DNA of 64,000 nt from Lewinellaceae bacterium (GTDB taxonomy: Bacteria; Bacteroidota; Bacteroidia; Chitinophagales; Saprospiraceae), in NCBI GenBank assembly GCA_020636095.1, contig JACJYN010000007.1:372001-436000 (forward strand). The letters run 5' to 3'. The position numbers and the translations under genes were made by a program. The notes beneath the pieces are model-generated. The model did not search any database, was not told the origin of the DNA, and worked only from the letters and a program-made list of their open reading frames with translations. Of the stretch, positions 1 to 7,048 are shown piece by piece. Each line of letters starts with the position of its first letter. The stretch's first letter is position 1.

Positions 1-230
1 CCGGCAAATACCGTAACCATGCGGCCTGGCTTTTTATCATGCTGGGCAGCCAGTTTGGCGCCAGGGCGGGCATTAGCTGCGGCGCATCCACAAACGGAGT
101 TTACTACTACCATCACCGTACCTTCGGTGTTGTCGAGGGCTTTATCCACTTGCTCAGCACTTGTCAGGCTTTCAAAGCCATATTCAGTAAGGTCCTGAGC
201 CATCGGCTTTGTCAATTCAGCTGGGTACAT
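1..230 (-). CDS. BrxA/BrxB family bacilliredoxin (partial, cut by window edge)
   Basis: The minus strand from the ATG at 230 encodes 76 residues and then runs off the left edge. The reading begins MYPAELTKPMAQDL and carries a Cys-Gly-Cys motif at residues 47-49 in the context NSVCGCAAANARPG, which is the hallmark of the YphP/YqiW (BrxA/BrxB) thioredoxin-like family. These small cytosolic proteins exchange disulfides with bacillithiol-modified proteins; that role is family knowledge and is not shown here. The C-terminal half is outside the window. No Shine-Dalgarno is visible, which is normal for Bacteroidota. Confidence 0.9.
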   Translation of the reverse strand, partial: MYPAELTKPMAQDLTEYGFESLTSAEQVDKALDNTEGTVMVVVNSVCGCAAANARPGAKLAAQHDKKPGRMVTVFA

Positions 231-434
231 ATCAATCTTAGTTTATTTTTTACAAAGTTAATCTTTTCAACCTTTTCTTATACATCTTACCGGCCGTCTT
301 GGTTCAAAAGATTGGCCAACATCTTTAATTAGTCTGGTTCAAAATAAGATTTTTTTATTACTAAGGGTAACAATGGCCGGGCCCCTTCCGTAGTCTATGA
401 ACGTTATTATCTGGCCATGATCAACTGAAGATAG

Positions 435-836
435 ATGAATAAACGAATGCTCCCCTGGATTTTAGGCTGCGGCTTTATAGTGTCTGCTTTTTTTCAGTCC
501 TGTGTGAGTGACGAGTTGCCCGAACCGGTGTTACCGGAGTCCTGTATGGATTCCATTCCCACTTATGAAGGTTCCATCAAATCGATTATTGACTATTCCT
601 GCGCTTACAGCGGCTGCCATCTCGACGGCTCTGCGCCGGGAGTATACACCAGCTACAATGGATTGGTAAGTGTAGTGGAATCGGGCCGCCTCAAGGAGAA
701 AGTTATCAACCTGCGCGGCGACCCCATCCTGGGCATGCCGCCCGAATTCTCGCCCGAGGGCCGGCCGAAAAGCCTTTCTCAATTTGAGTTGGAACTGATC
801 CAATGCTGGTTGGAAAATAATTATCCGGAAAAGTAG
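435..836 (+). CDS. Lipoprotein with a c-type heme motif (CX4CH)
   Basis: A 133-residue protein. The first 23 residues are a lipoprotein signal with lipobox FQSC (Cys23 would be lipidated). The mature part has one putative heme site, Cys56-AYSG-Cys61-His62, i.e. CX4CH rather than the standard CXXCH. A Met101 in GMPPE could be the distal heme ligand, which is inference. The preceding text (SIKSIIDYSC) resembles the short single-heme domains common in Bacteroidota. It is followed 34 bp downstream by a DUF5777 barrel and then by a diheme cytochrome, so it probably works in a periplasmic or surface electron-transfer set. No enzymatic domain is visible. Confidence 0.75.
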   Translation: MNKRMLPWILGCGFIVSAFFQSCVSDELPEPVLPESCMDSIPTYEGSIKSIIDYSCAYSGCHLDGSAPGVYTSYNGLVSVVESGRLKEKVINLRGDPILGMPPEFSPEGRPKSLSQFELELIQCWLENNYPEK

Positions 837-870
837 GGGGCTTGTCCCTGGTATTGGAAAAATCATCGAT

Positions 871-1755
871 ATGAAAAAGCAATTACTTTTCATCTTAGCC
901 CTGTCCATTTGTCACAGTATGAAGGCTCAGGACTATGTTTACCAGACCTTTAAAGACTCCAGGATCGTCAATGTGCAGAGTGTGGAAACCCTGGTTAAGC
1001 GGCGCCTGGATGTACGCATCGGGCATCGCTTTGGCGATTTGCTGGGGGACAACGGCGGCTGGGCCACCTTTTACGGACTGGAGAACGCCACTGATGTGAT
1101 GATCGGGGCGGAATATGGATTTACCGACAATTTCACCGCCGGCCTTTACCGCACCAAGGGGGCCGGCGCTATGCCACAGGGGCAGGCAGGCCTGCGGCAG
1201 TTGATCAACGGAGTATTTAAATACCGGCTGCTGCGGCAAAAGGAAGGAAAGGGGACGCCGGTAACGCTCACCGTCCTTGGGGTTGGCTCGCTGTCCACTG
1301 CCAATCGGATAGCAGACAATCCGGATGTGCTGCGCAGCTTTCCCGATTTTTCTCATCGGATGGCCTTTACCGGACAATTGCTCATCGCCCGTAAATTCTC
1401 CGATGGCCTTTCTTTACTCATAGCGCCGGGTTATACGCACCGCAACCTCGTTCCCTTTGAGGATGAGAACGGCCTGTTTAGCATGGGCGCCGGCGCGAGG
1501 GTACAGCTGAGCCGCGTGTTCGGCATCATTGCTGATATAACCGTTCCGTTTTCCAGCCGCCGCACCAGCGATAATGGTTTCTACCCGGCCGTTGGCCTGG
1601 GGCTGGAGATCGATACCGGCGGCCACCTCTTTCAGGTCAACTTTACCAACGCCACCGGCATCATGGAAACGGATTACATTCCCTATACCACCAGCAATTG
1701 GCTGGATGGGGAGTTTCGCCTGGGCTTTACCATTTCCAGGGTGTTTAATCTTTGA
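871..1755 (+). CDS. DUF5777 family beta-barrel protein
   Basis: A 294-residue exported protein with signal peptide ending at about residue 19 (SMKAQ/DY). The mature sequence alternates polar and aromatic residues in the way outer-membrane strands do, has GHRFGDL and TDNFTAGLYRTKG segments typical of DUF5777, and ends in an aromatic-rich strand finishing FNL. DUF5777 proteins are predicted outer-membrane barrels often found beside cytochromes or YceI-like proteins; their function is not established. Its place between two heme proteins suggests a porin partner in electron transfer, which is inference. The start is the first ATG of the frame and directly begins the signal peptide. Confidence 0.8.
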   Translation: MKKQLLFILALSICHSMKAQDYVYQTFKDSRIVNVQSVETLVKRRLDVRIGHRFGDLLGDNGGWATFYGLENATDVMIGAEYGFTDNFTAGLYRTKGAGAMPQGQAGLRQLINGVFKYRLLRQKEGKGTPVTLTVLGVGSLSTANRIADNPDVLRSFPDFSHRMAFTGQLLIARKFSDGLSLLIAPGYTHRNLVPFEDENGLFSMGAGARVQLSRVFGIIADITVPFSSRRTSDNGFYPAVGLGLEIDTGGHLFQVNFTNATGIMETDYIPYTTSNWLDGEFRLGFTISRVFNL

Positions 1756-1776
1756 AGTGTATAGGGAGCTAAATGT

Positions 1777-1867
1777 CACGCAGAGGAGTAGAGAGGCACG
1801 CAGGGGCGAGGAGGCGCGGAGGATTGACTGAAATCTCTACGACGCTGCGCTTCCGCGTCTCTGCGTG
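1777..1867. repeat. Intergenic inverted repeat of the CACGCAGAG type
   Basis: The spacer between the barrel and the diheme cytochrome begins with CACGCAGAG (1777-1785) and ends with its exact complement CTCTGCGTG (1859-1867). The inside is purine-rich on one side and pyrimidine-rich on the other. This resembles a low-complexity repeat (cacgcagaggcgcagagg...) scattered through spacers of many bacterial genomes, whose translation gives RRDAEAQRR-like peptides. It can fold into a hairpin; no function can be read from it. Confidence 0.7.
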
Positions 1868-1897
1868 GCCAAAATTCAAACTTGATGTACAAACACC

Positions 1898-3043
1898 ATG
1901 AAAAATACACTTTTGCTGTTCTTGTTAATCTTTTCCGCTGCGCTTTTTCTAAGCCTGCAGCCGGCTGCTTATATTGCGGATGCAAATAAACCGGCTATCC
2001 GTCTGACGCTGGACACGATGGACGGGCAAAAAATGGCGGAAGGCCCGGCGCCATTTCGACTTCCGATTTCCGGCTTCCGGCTTTCGGCCAGCGTAAAAAT
2101 GCTGGCCAATAAACCGGTAGCGGAAGTATTGGAAGAACTGGGCGATGAGCCGGTGGAACACCAGGTGGATACTGCGATCGCAGGCGTTTCTGTAGAACGA
2201 GGGCGGTCGCTGGTGCTTACCGGCTTTGCCGACAAGCCCGGGGGCGGGCGGCTTTCCAAGCAAAGCAAGCAATTCGTTTGCACGAGCTGCCACAATGTGC
2301 AGAAGGAAGACCCCGACTTGTCGGTGGCCGATCCGCAGGCCCGGCTGCTGTATGCTCAAAAAATGGGCATACCCTTCCTGCAAGGCACCGCCCTGTACGG
2401 CGCCGTCAACCGGACGAGCTTTTACAACGGCGATTATGAAAAAAAGTACGGCAGCCTGGTGGCCCCGGCCCGCAACAACCTCCGGGAAGCCATTCAACTA
2501 TGCGCCGTGGAATGCTCACAGGGGCGCGCCCTGAAGCCCTGGGAATTGGAGTCCGTCCTGGCCTACCTCTGGACAATCGGGCTTGAAATGAAGGACCTGG
2601 GGCTTAGCGATAAAGAATACAAGCAGGTCAATACCGCCCTGGCCATCAGAAAAAATAAAGAAGCGGCCGTTGAACTCATTAAGTCGCATTACCTGCAGGC
2701 TTCGCCGGCTACCTTTGTGGAGCCGCCCAAAGACCGGCGGGAAGGGTATGAAAATATCAAGGGCGACGCTGCCAACGGCCAACGGGTCTACGAATTGAGC
2801 TGCCTCCACTGCCATGAAAAAGAACGGTATTCATTTTTTAAACTCGATCATGCCAAAACCACTTTTCAATACCTGAAAAAGCACTTTCCTCAGTATACGC
2901 GCTACTCGGTATATCAGGTGGCTCGTTACGGCACTTCGCCTATTCCGGGCAAGGAAGCCTATATGCCCAATTACACCCTGGAAAAGATGAGCCACCAGCA
3001 GTTGGAGGACCTGCGGGCTTATGTGGAGCAGATGGCGGAGTAA
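1898..3043 (+). CDS. Diheme c-type cytochrome
   Basis: A 381-residue exported protein with an N-terminal hydrophobic signal (residues 1-24). Two canonical heme sites are visible: Cys128-TS-Cys131-His132 and Cys302-LH-Cys305-His306. Between them Cys202-AVE-Cys206 looks like a heme-less cysteine pair (no following His), perhaps a disulfide. The C-terminal half (GDAANGQRVYELSCLHCHEKE) is a standard cytochrome c domain; the first heme sits in a longer, less typical domain. Codons around residues 52-64 are made of a 7-bp tandem repeat (see separate entry), so this stretch may be a recent insertion. Third gene of the electron-transfer group. Confidence 0.85.
   Translation: MKNTLLLFLLIFSAALFLSLQPAAYIADANKPAIRLTLDTMDGQKMAEGPAPFRLPISGFRLSASVKMLANKPVAEVLEELGDEPVEHQVDTAIAGVSVERGRSLVLTGFADKPGGGRLSKQSKQFVCTSCHNVQKEDPDLSVADPQARLLYAQKMGIPFLQGTALYGAVNRTSFYNGDYEKKYGSLVAPARNNLREAIQLCAVECSQGRALKPWELESVLAYLWTIGLEMKDLGLSDKEYKQVNTALAIRKNKEAAVELIKSHYLQASPATFVEPPKDRREGYENIKGDAANGQRVYELSCLHCHEKERYSFFKLDHAKTTFQYLKKHFPQYTRYSVYQVARYGTSPIPGKEAYMPNYTLEKMSHQQLEDLRAYVEQMAE
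2053..2087 (+). repeat. Five 7-bp tandem repeats inside a coding region
   Basis: Five consecutive heptamers (ATTTCGA, CTTCCGA, TTTCCGG, CTTCCGG, CTTTCGG; consensus YTTCCGR) lie within the diheme cytochrome gene. They encode the FRLPISGFRLSA stretch between the signal peptide and the first heme domain. Thirty-five bases is not a multiple of three, so either flanking bases arrived with it or the surrounding reading frame adapted. The same repeat style occurs in several spacers of this window. Confidence 0.8.
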
Positions 3044-3159
3044 AGGAGGGTCATTGTTGGATGGTTTCCTGGTTATATTGTTGCTATGTCTGTGAGGTTG
3101 GTGGGGAATAGAACCAACAATTAAATTAGAACTCATCCCTTTAAAAGCCGGCCCCCAAC

Positions 3160-3201
3160 CTGCCGGGTTTCGGTTAAGCCCTGGTTGTGCTAACCCGGCA
3201 G
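3160..3201. repeat. Perfect 10-bp inverted repeat
   Basis: CTGCCGGGTT at 3160-3169 is matched by AACCCGGCAG at 3192-3201 with a 22-base loop. It lies about 120 bp after the diheme cytochrome and may stop or protect that transcript, but there is no T-run on either side, so a classical intrinsic terminator is not supported. Confidence 0.55.
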
Positions 3202-3305
3202 CGTTTATCGGAGATGTGAAACCAAAATTCGCTCTGCAATGCCCTTAAAAGTAGGAATCCAGGCTTGATGAACCAGTTCTTAGGCCCAAGTTTTGGGTAG
3301 GTTCT

Positions 3306-3368
3306 TGCGAACTGCGAATAGCGAACTGCGAACTGCGAACTGCGAATAGCGAATAGCGAACTGCGAAC
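3306..3368. repeat. Array of nine 7-bp repeats (WGCGAAY)
   Basis: Nine adjacent heptamers, all TGCGAAC, TGCGAAT, AGCGAAC or AGCGAAT, in the 442-bp spacer between the diheme cytochrome and the next gene. Apart from this array and the inverted repeat at 3160-3201 the spacer shows nothing gene-like. On the minus strand the array generates a false open frame of repeating SQFAVR-like peptides. Confidence 0.9.
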
Positions 3369-3485
3369 TGCGGCTATCCTTCTTCCAGCCACCCCCCCCG
3401 TTGGCCTGCTCCTGGCGCCCCTTCACCCATTACCGAAAACGAATAGTAGCTTTTTCTGTATCTTGGCCCCAAAAGGATACCCAAC

Positions 3486-3965
3486 ATGAAAGCTGCGCTC
3501 CCGATCATCTTCGCTATCATTTCATTCTTGCCACTCAGCGCTCAGAAAAGCCTGGCAGGCCTCAACGGCCTATGGGAAGGAACCATTACCGAAGGAGGCA
3601 TTTATTCCAACCAGGGCCACCGCTTTCAGCTCTATCTGGAAGTAAACGAGAAATACATCAAAGGCAGGTCTTACATCCACATCAGCGCCGACAGCATCGT
3701 GCAGATGCAACTGCGGGGGCAACGCTACCAGGACAACTCCATCTACCTGGAAGAAGTGGACCCTACCTGGACGCAGGAAGAGGAAGCCGCCATCGAGCAA
3801 GGCGCTTCCCCCCAGCAATTTTCCCGAAAATACCAGTTCATCTACAAACGCAGCATCTGGGACCCCAGCCTGGAAGGGTACTGGCAGGAGGTGACGCCTG
3901 CACCGTTTAACTTTAAGCGGGAACGGGGGAGGATCTTTTTGGAGAAGAAGAGCACGAAGGCGTAG
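3486..3965 (+). CDS. Small secreted protein of unknown function
   Basis: I do not recognise a named family. The 159-residue product begins with a clear signal peptide (MKAALPIIFAIISFLPLSAQ) cleaved near residue 20. The mature part, LNGLWEGTITEGG...HRFQLYLEVNEKYIKGRSYIHI, looks like a small antiparallel beta barrel, similar in feel to lipocalin-like or DUF-type proteins that start with a G-x-W-x-G strand. It ends in a basic tail. It stands alone, with the heptamer array upstream and the LRR remnant (opposite strand) 9 bp downstream. Confidence 0.65.
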   Translation: MKAALPIIFAIISFLPLSAQKSLAGLNGLWEGTITEGGIYSNQGHRFQLYLEVNEKYIKGRSYIHISADSIVQMQLRGQRYQDNSIYLEEVDPTWTQEEEAAIEQGASPQQFSRKYQFIYKRSIWDPSLEGYWQEVTPAPFNFKRERGRIFLEKKSTKA

Positions 3966-3974
3966 GAAACTGAG

Positions 3975-4254
3975 TTAAAATCCGGTAAATTGAATGTCCT
4001 CCCTGAGCATTGAGTCTAAATAGATCAAATCTTCTTCAGATGGTATACCGTAAAGAGAGAGGTGTTTCAACCCCTTCAAACTAGTAATTTTCCGTACCTC
4101 TTCTTTGAAATCTGATGTGGGAAGTATTGAGATGTATAAATCTTCTAATTTATTTAAATTGGATATGCAATCTGGCAGGGGTAATACCACATATCCCATA
4201 ACACTAATGGATTTAAGGTTAGTGGACAAACAGAGAGCAGGCGAAAGACTTATA
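3975..4254 (-). pseudogene. Leucine-rich-repeat gene fragment cut at its 5' side by IS630
   Basis: The minus strand encodes about 93 residues with LRR character (LKSISVMGYVVLPLPDCISNLNKLEDLYIS, LKGLKHLSLYGIPSEEDLIYL, broken here for length) ending in a stop at 3975-3977. Its upstream end coincides with the IS630 terminus, and the apparent ATG at 4286 lies inside the IS. Joining the two TA flanks as they would have been before insertion keeps this frame open for only 11 further codons before TAA, so the gene was either already truncated or has also lost sequence. Base composition is AT-richer than the neighbours. Confidence 0.65.
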
Positions 4255-5400
4255 CACCGCTCGGTCACCAGAGGTGAAAATGTCAAGCGGCTTCAAGGAG
4301 CTGGAATTTAAGGTTCATCAATTCGTCGATTTCATTTTCGTGCAGCCCTTCATTGACTTCGTCAATGAAGTTGTCAATGGCTTCAACGAAGGACTCTTTA
4401 GTGGGGTAATGAAAGCCAGCCAAAACTTTCTTTTTGAGATATTTCCAAAACCGTTCGATCAGGTTCAGGTTAGGCGAATATGGGGGCAGGAATACCAGGT
4501 GAACCCGGTATTTCCTGGCGGCCTTGGCCACCAATTTGCACCTTTGATAGCGGGCATTGTCCAAAACCAGGTATATGCTCCTGCCCGGCAGTTCTTCGCG
4601 AAGGAAGCCAATGAGCTCGACAACCGTTGTGGCTTTGATATAATCAGTTGTGCTGATGCTGTACAATTCATGCGTGGCCGCGTGCATAGCTCCCAGGATG
4701 TTCACTCGCTGGCGGCCGCTTGACGTCCTTACTGAGATGGGCTTCTCGCTCCATACATGGCCGTTGTGAAAGCCTTGCACGGGGTGTGCCGCATCGACAA
4801 AAAACACATCCGCCACTCCTCGTGTGGCCTTGTCCAGCAAGGGGTTCAACTCCTGCTCAAGGAAAGCTGCCTGCTTGGCGGCCAGCTCTTTGATAGGCAG
4901 CTTCCCTCCAGGCAGAGGGCGGAACTTGCGATAGCGGAACTTGAGCACGTGCTTGACAAATTTGCGCACTTGGCTCATTCCACGCTCCAAGCCGGTAAGC
5001 TGCTTGATCCGTTTGCGCGCCTCGCTGGCACAACGAGGCGGATCCTTGTCAAAATCTGTCTTGATCTTGTCGGCATAGTTCACCAAATCGCTGGAAGGGC
5101 GGTAGCATTCTACTGCCAGCAGCCCGGCCCGCCCCCGTTCCATATAGGCCTTCGTCCAGCGGGTAACCGAATTGGGGTGCACGTCAGCTACCTCGGCACA
5201 GGGCCCGGGCCGAAGCCCCTTGGCCCGAAGATATAGTACATGCATGCGTTGGCGGATTAGTGGTGAACAACCGTACTTTTTGTAGTACCTTGCATGTTCA
5301 TAGTCAGCTTCGCTGATTATCGGAGAGTACATATTTTATAGGTTTAGTCACCCACAAGATAGGTACTCTCCAACTTTTCACCTCTGGTGACCGCGCTTAG
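4255..5400 (-). mobile_element. Complete IS630-family insertion sequence
   Basis: A 1146-bp element. Perfect 19-bp terminal inverted repeats CGGTCACCAGAGGTGAAAA lie at 4262-4280 and, inverted, at 5375-5393. Seven further bases on each side lead to a TA dinucleotide at 4253-4254 and at 5401-5402, matching the TA target duplication of IS630/Tc1-type elements. One intact transposase fills the element. The outer 7 bp match only partly (C...GC), so the exact ends are inferred from the TA pair. Confidence 0.9.
4283..5332 (-). CDS. IS630 family transposase
   Basis: A 349-residue DDE transposase that cuts and rejoins the ends of its element at TA sites. An N-terminal helix-turn-helix region (PCAEVADVHPNSVTRWTKAY) binds the ends. 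The catalytic triad is visible as FFVDAAH (Asp), YLVLDNARYQ (Asp) and SPNLNLIERFWKYLKKK (Glu), in the order and spacing of the family. The frame is intact from ATG to stop, so the element could still be active. A downstream LPPYSPNLN motif is typical of IS630. Confidence 0.93.
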   Translation of the reverse strand: MYSPIISEADYEHARYYKKYGCSPLIRQRMHVLYLRAKGLRPGPCAEVADVHPNSVTRWTKAYMERGRAGLLAVECYRPSSDLVNYADKIKTDFDKDPPRCASEARKRIKQLTGLERGMSQVRKFVKHVLKFRYRKFRPLPGGKLPIKELAAKQAAFLEQELNPLLDKATRGVADVFFVDAAHPVQGFHNGHVWSEKPISVRTSSGRQRVNILGAMHAATHELYSISTTDYIKATTVVELIGFLREELPGRSIYLVLDNARYQRCKLVAKAARKYRVHLVFLPPYSPNLNLIERFWKYLKKKVLAGFHYPTKESFVEAIDNFIDEVNEGLHENEIDELMNLKFQLLEAA

Positions 5401-5402
5401 TA

Positions 5403-6161
5403 TAGTAAATCAAACATCTCTGCTTAGATGCATTTTAAATTCTATTGGGCTTACTGCTTTTTTTGGGCTTAATTATCATTATACTGAAACCTCTTCTTAG
5501 ATCAAGTATCGGCAGAAAACGCTGAAATGCAAGAACCCCTTTAAGGAGTCTTGAATCTAAACTTGGAAGGAAAGGTTATATGAATAAAACATATAATCAG
5601 ACCCTCCCATCATTGTCGCACATACCAATGACCTTAGCCGGGATACCTTTCCCCGCCATTCCAAAGCAGATCATTATACCACTTTTCAAAAGAAATGACG
5701 TGTTCGGTCTTTGCTAACCATTTGATTAACAGCCTATTGTTAGTTCCGGTTTCCGGCGCTATCGGCAGAAGCCGACTATGTCGGACGGGCTCCGTCCGCC
5801 GCAGCGGACTACAGTCCGTCGAAGGCGGAGACCGACTTCGCATTTCAAAATTGGTATTACTCCTTCATCAAGGGCACAGCAATGCCAGCCTTGTCCCGGC
5901 TATCTTATCATGAGCAAAAGTATTGCCTAAGCCGGTTGACTCAACCTTGTTGGTTAATACTCTTAGCGCAACGAAAAATAGTGTGTTGCTTACGACGGCT
6001 AGTCAGAAAAGTGTTGTTGTAGTGTAGGGCGCTTAATTTTTATTAAATCCAAGTTGTAAAAAAAATTGAGAACACAAAGTTTTTTGAATTTTTTATCCAA
6101 AAAAATCAAAAAGGCTTAGCGCGGTAATATTAAACATCTTTTGGCTTGTCAAAAGAAACTC
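5403..6161. other. Gene-free AT-rich spacer with GC-rich palindromes
   Basis: About 760 bp between the IS and the glycosyltransferase gene without a convincing gene. The only notable structure is at roughly 5767-5840, where short perfect palindromes follow each other: CCGAC-tat-GTCGG, GGACGG-gct-CCGTCC, CCGC-cgca-GCGG and CGGACT-ac-AGTCCG. A 45-codon ORF at 5580-5717 (+) has no recognisable motif and was not called. The remainder is AT-rich with several A and T runs near 6060-6110. Confidence 0.5.
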
Positions 6162-6758
6162 CTACTCCAACCCCCACCCATACCGCTCCCAATCCTCCGC
6201 ATAATCAATATCCGACAGCTCCGGCGCCAGGGCGTAGGTTTTGCCCATGCCTTCAATGATGGCCACAGTCTCTACGAAAACAGTGGGCGTGCTCCATTCG
6301 ATCCCTTCGAATAGAGTAGGGGTGGGCGCTTTCATGCCCAGCAGGTAGTAGCCCCCGTCCACCGCCGGGCCGATCACGAAATCGTGCGTTTGCAGTTGCC
6401 GGAAGGCATCTTCGATGATCCGGGCGGAAAGCTGGGCGATGTCGCTGCCGACGATCAGGGCAGCGCGCGCCTGCCGAAGGGCTATTTCAAAAGAATGACT
6501 CATCCGCTCGCCCAGCCCTTCGCCCTCCTGGAGGTATTTTTCAAAACCCGGTTCCCTCCACTCGTCGTTCCGGTTGATGGATTCGGAGTAAAACAACAGC
6601 CGCCGGGCCTCAACGGCAAGAGCCTGCCGGCGCGTATGCTCCAGCAGGGCCTCGTAAATCCGCAGGGCTTGTTCGTCGCCTACCCCCTGGGCCAGGCGGG
6701 TTTTTACCTTGCCCTTCTCCGGGTTGCGTATGAAAAGGATCAGTGCTTTGTCTTCGAT
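6162..6758 (-). CDS. DUF2064 / TIGR04282 family glycosyltransferase, start codon unclear
   Basis: The minus strand codes for the whole family signature: ALILFIRNPEKGKVKTRLA at the N-terminus, LIVGSDIAQLS and FVIGPAVDGGYYLLGM in the middle, and DIDYAEDWERYG near the end. These nucleotide-sugar-transferase-like enzymes (GT-A fold) are described in arsenosugar and related pathways. The frame is open up to a TAA at 6762-6764, but there is no ATG, GTG or TTG before the conserved start region. The codon where Met is expected reads ATC (6756-6758); a CTG lies at 6741-6743. A TTG at 6594-6596 would remove the conserved N-terminus. Either a rare start codon is used or the start was lost by mutation. 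Confidence 0.7.
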   Translation of the reverse strand: MEDKALILFIRNPEKGKVKTRLAQGVGDEQALRIYEALLEHTRRQALAVEARRLLFYSESINRNDEWREPGFEKYLQEGEGLGERMSHSFEIALRQARAALIVGSDIAQLSARIIEDAFRQLQTHDFVIGPAVDGGYYLLGMKAPTPTLFEGIEWSTPTVFVETVAIIEGMGKTYALAPELSDIDYAEDWERYGWGLE

Positions 6759-6866
6759 AGCTTAGTAGTTTTAATAAGGTGACGCCTTCCCATTAAAGTA
6801 CGGTAAGGCAAAAAGGTGTCGCCTTCAGCCAGGAAGGCCGGCGCCCTGGTCAGAGCAGTGCCAGGT

Positions 6867-7046
6867 GTTTCGTTCAGGAGGCGACACCTTTGTCAAAGCA
6901 ATGCCAGGGGGGAAGGCGTCACCTCAGTTTCATTCAGGAGGCGACACCTTTGTCAAAGCAGTGCCAGGGGGGAAGGCGTCACCTCAGTTTCATTCAGGAG
7001 GCGACACCTTTGTCAGAGCTGTGCCAGGGGGGAAGGCGTCACCTCA
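6867..7046. repeat. Three tandem 60-bp repeats
   Basis: Three adjacent copies (6867-6926, 6927-6986, 6987-7046) differing at only a few bases, preceded by a partial copy from about 6849. Each contains AGGCGACACCTTTGTCA and GGGGGGAAGGCGTCACCTCA. Inverted pieces of the unit occur just before the array: AGGTGACGCCTTCCC at 6777-6791 and AAGGTGTCGCCT at 6813-6824. The array fills the spacer between the end of the HlyD gene and the glycosyltransferase gene. It is open in several frames on both strands but has no start/stop context of a gene. Confidence 0.9.
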
Positions 7047-7048
7047 GC

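Noticed and set aside
39..332. Plus-strand ORF of 97 codons at the left edge
   Set aside because: It lies over the bacilliredoxin gene on the opposite strand and has no domain or signal.
3174..3392. Minus-strand ORF with SQFAVR-type repeats
   Set aside because: Produced by the GCGAAY heptamer array; no start context or homology.
5580..5717. 45-codon plus-strand ORF after the IS element
   Set aside because: No signal, motif or context; AT-rich spacer where such an ORF is expected by chance.
6867..7046. Possible CRISPR array
   Set aside because: Units are contiguous 60-bp copies without unique spacers, and no cas genes are near.
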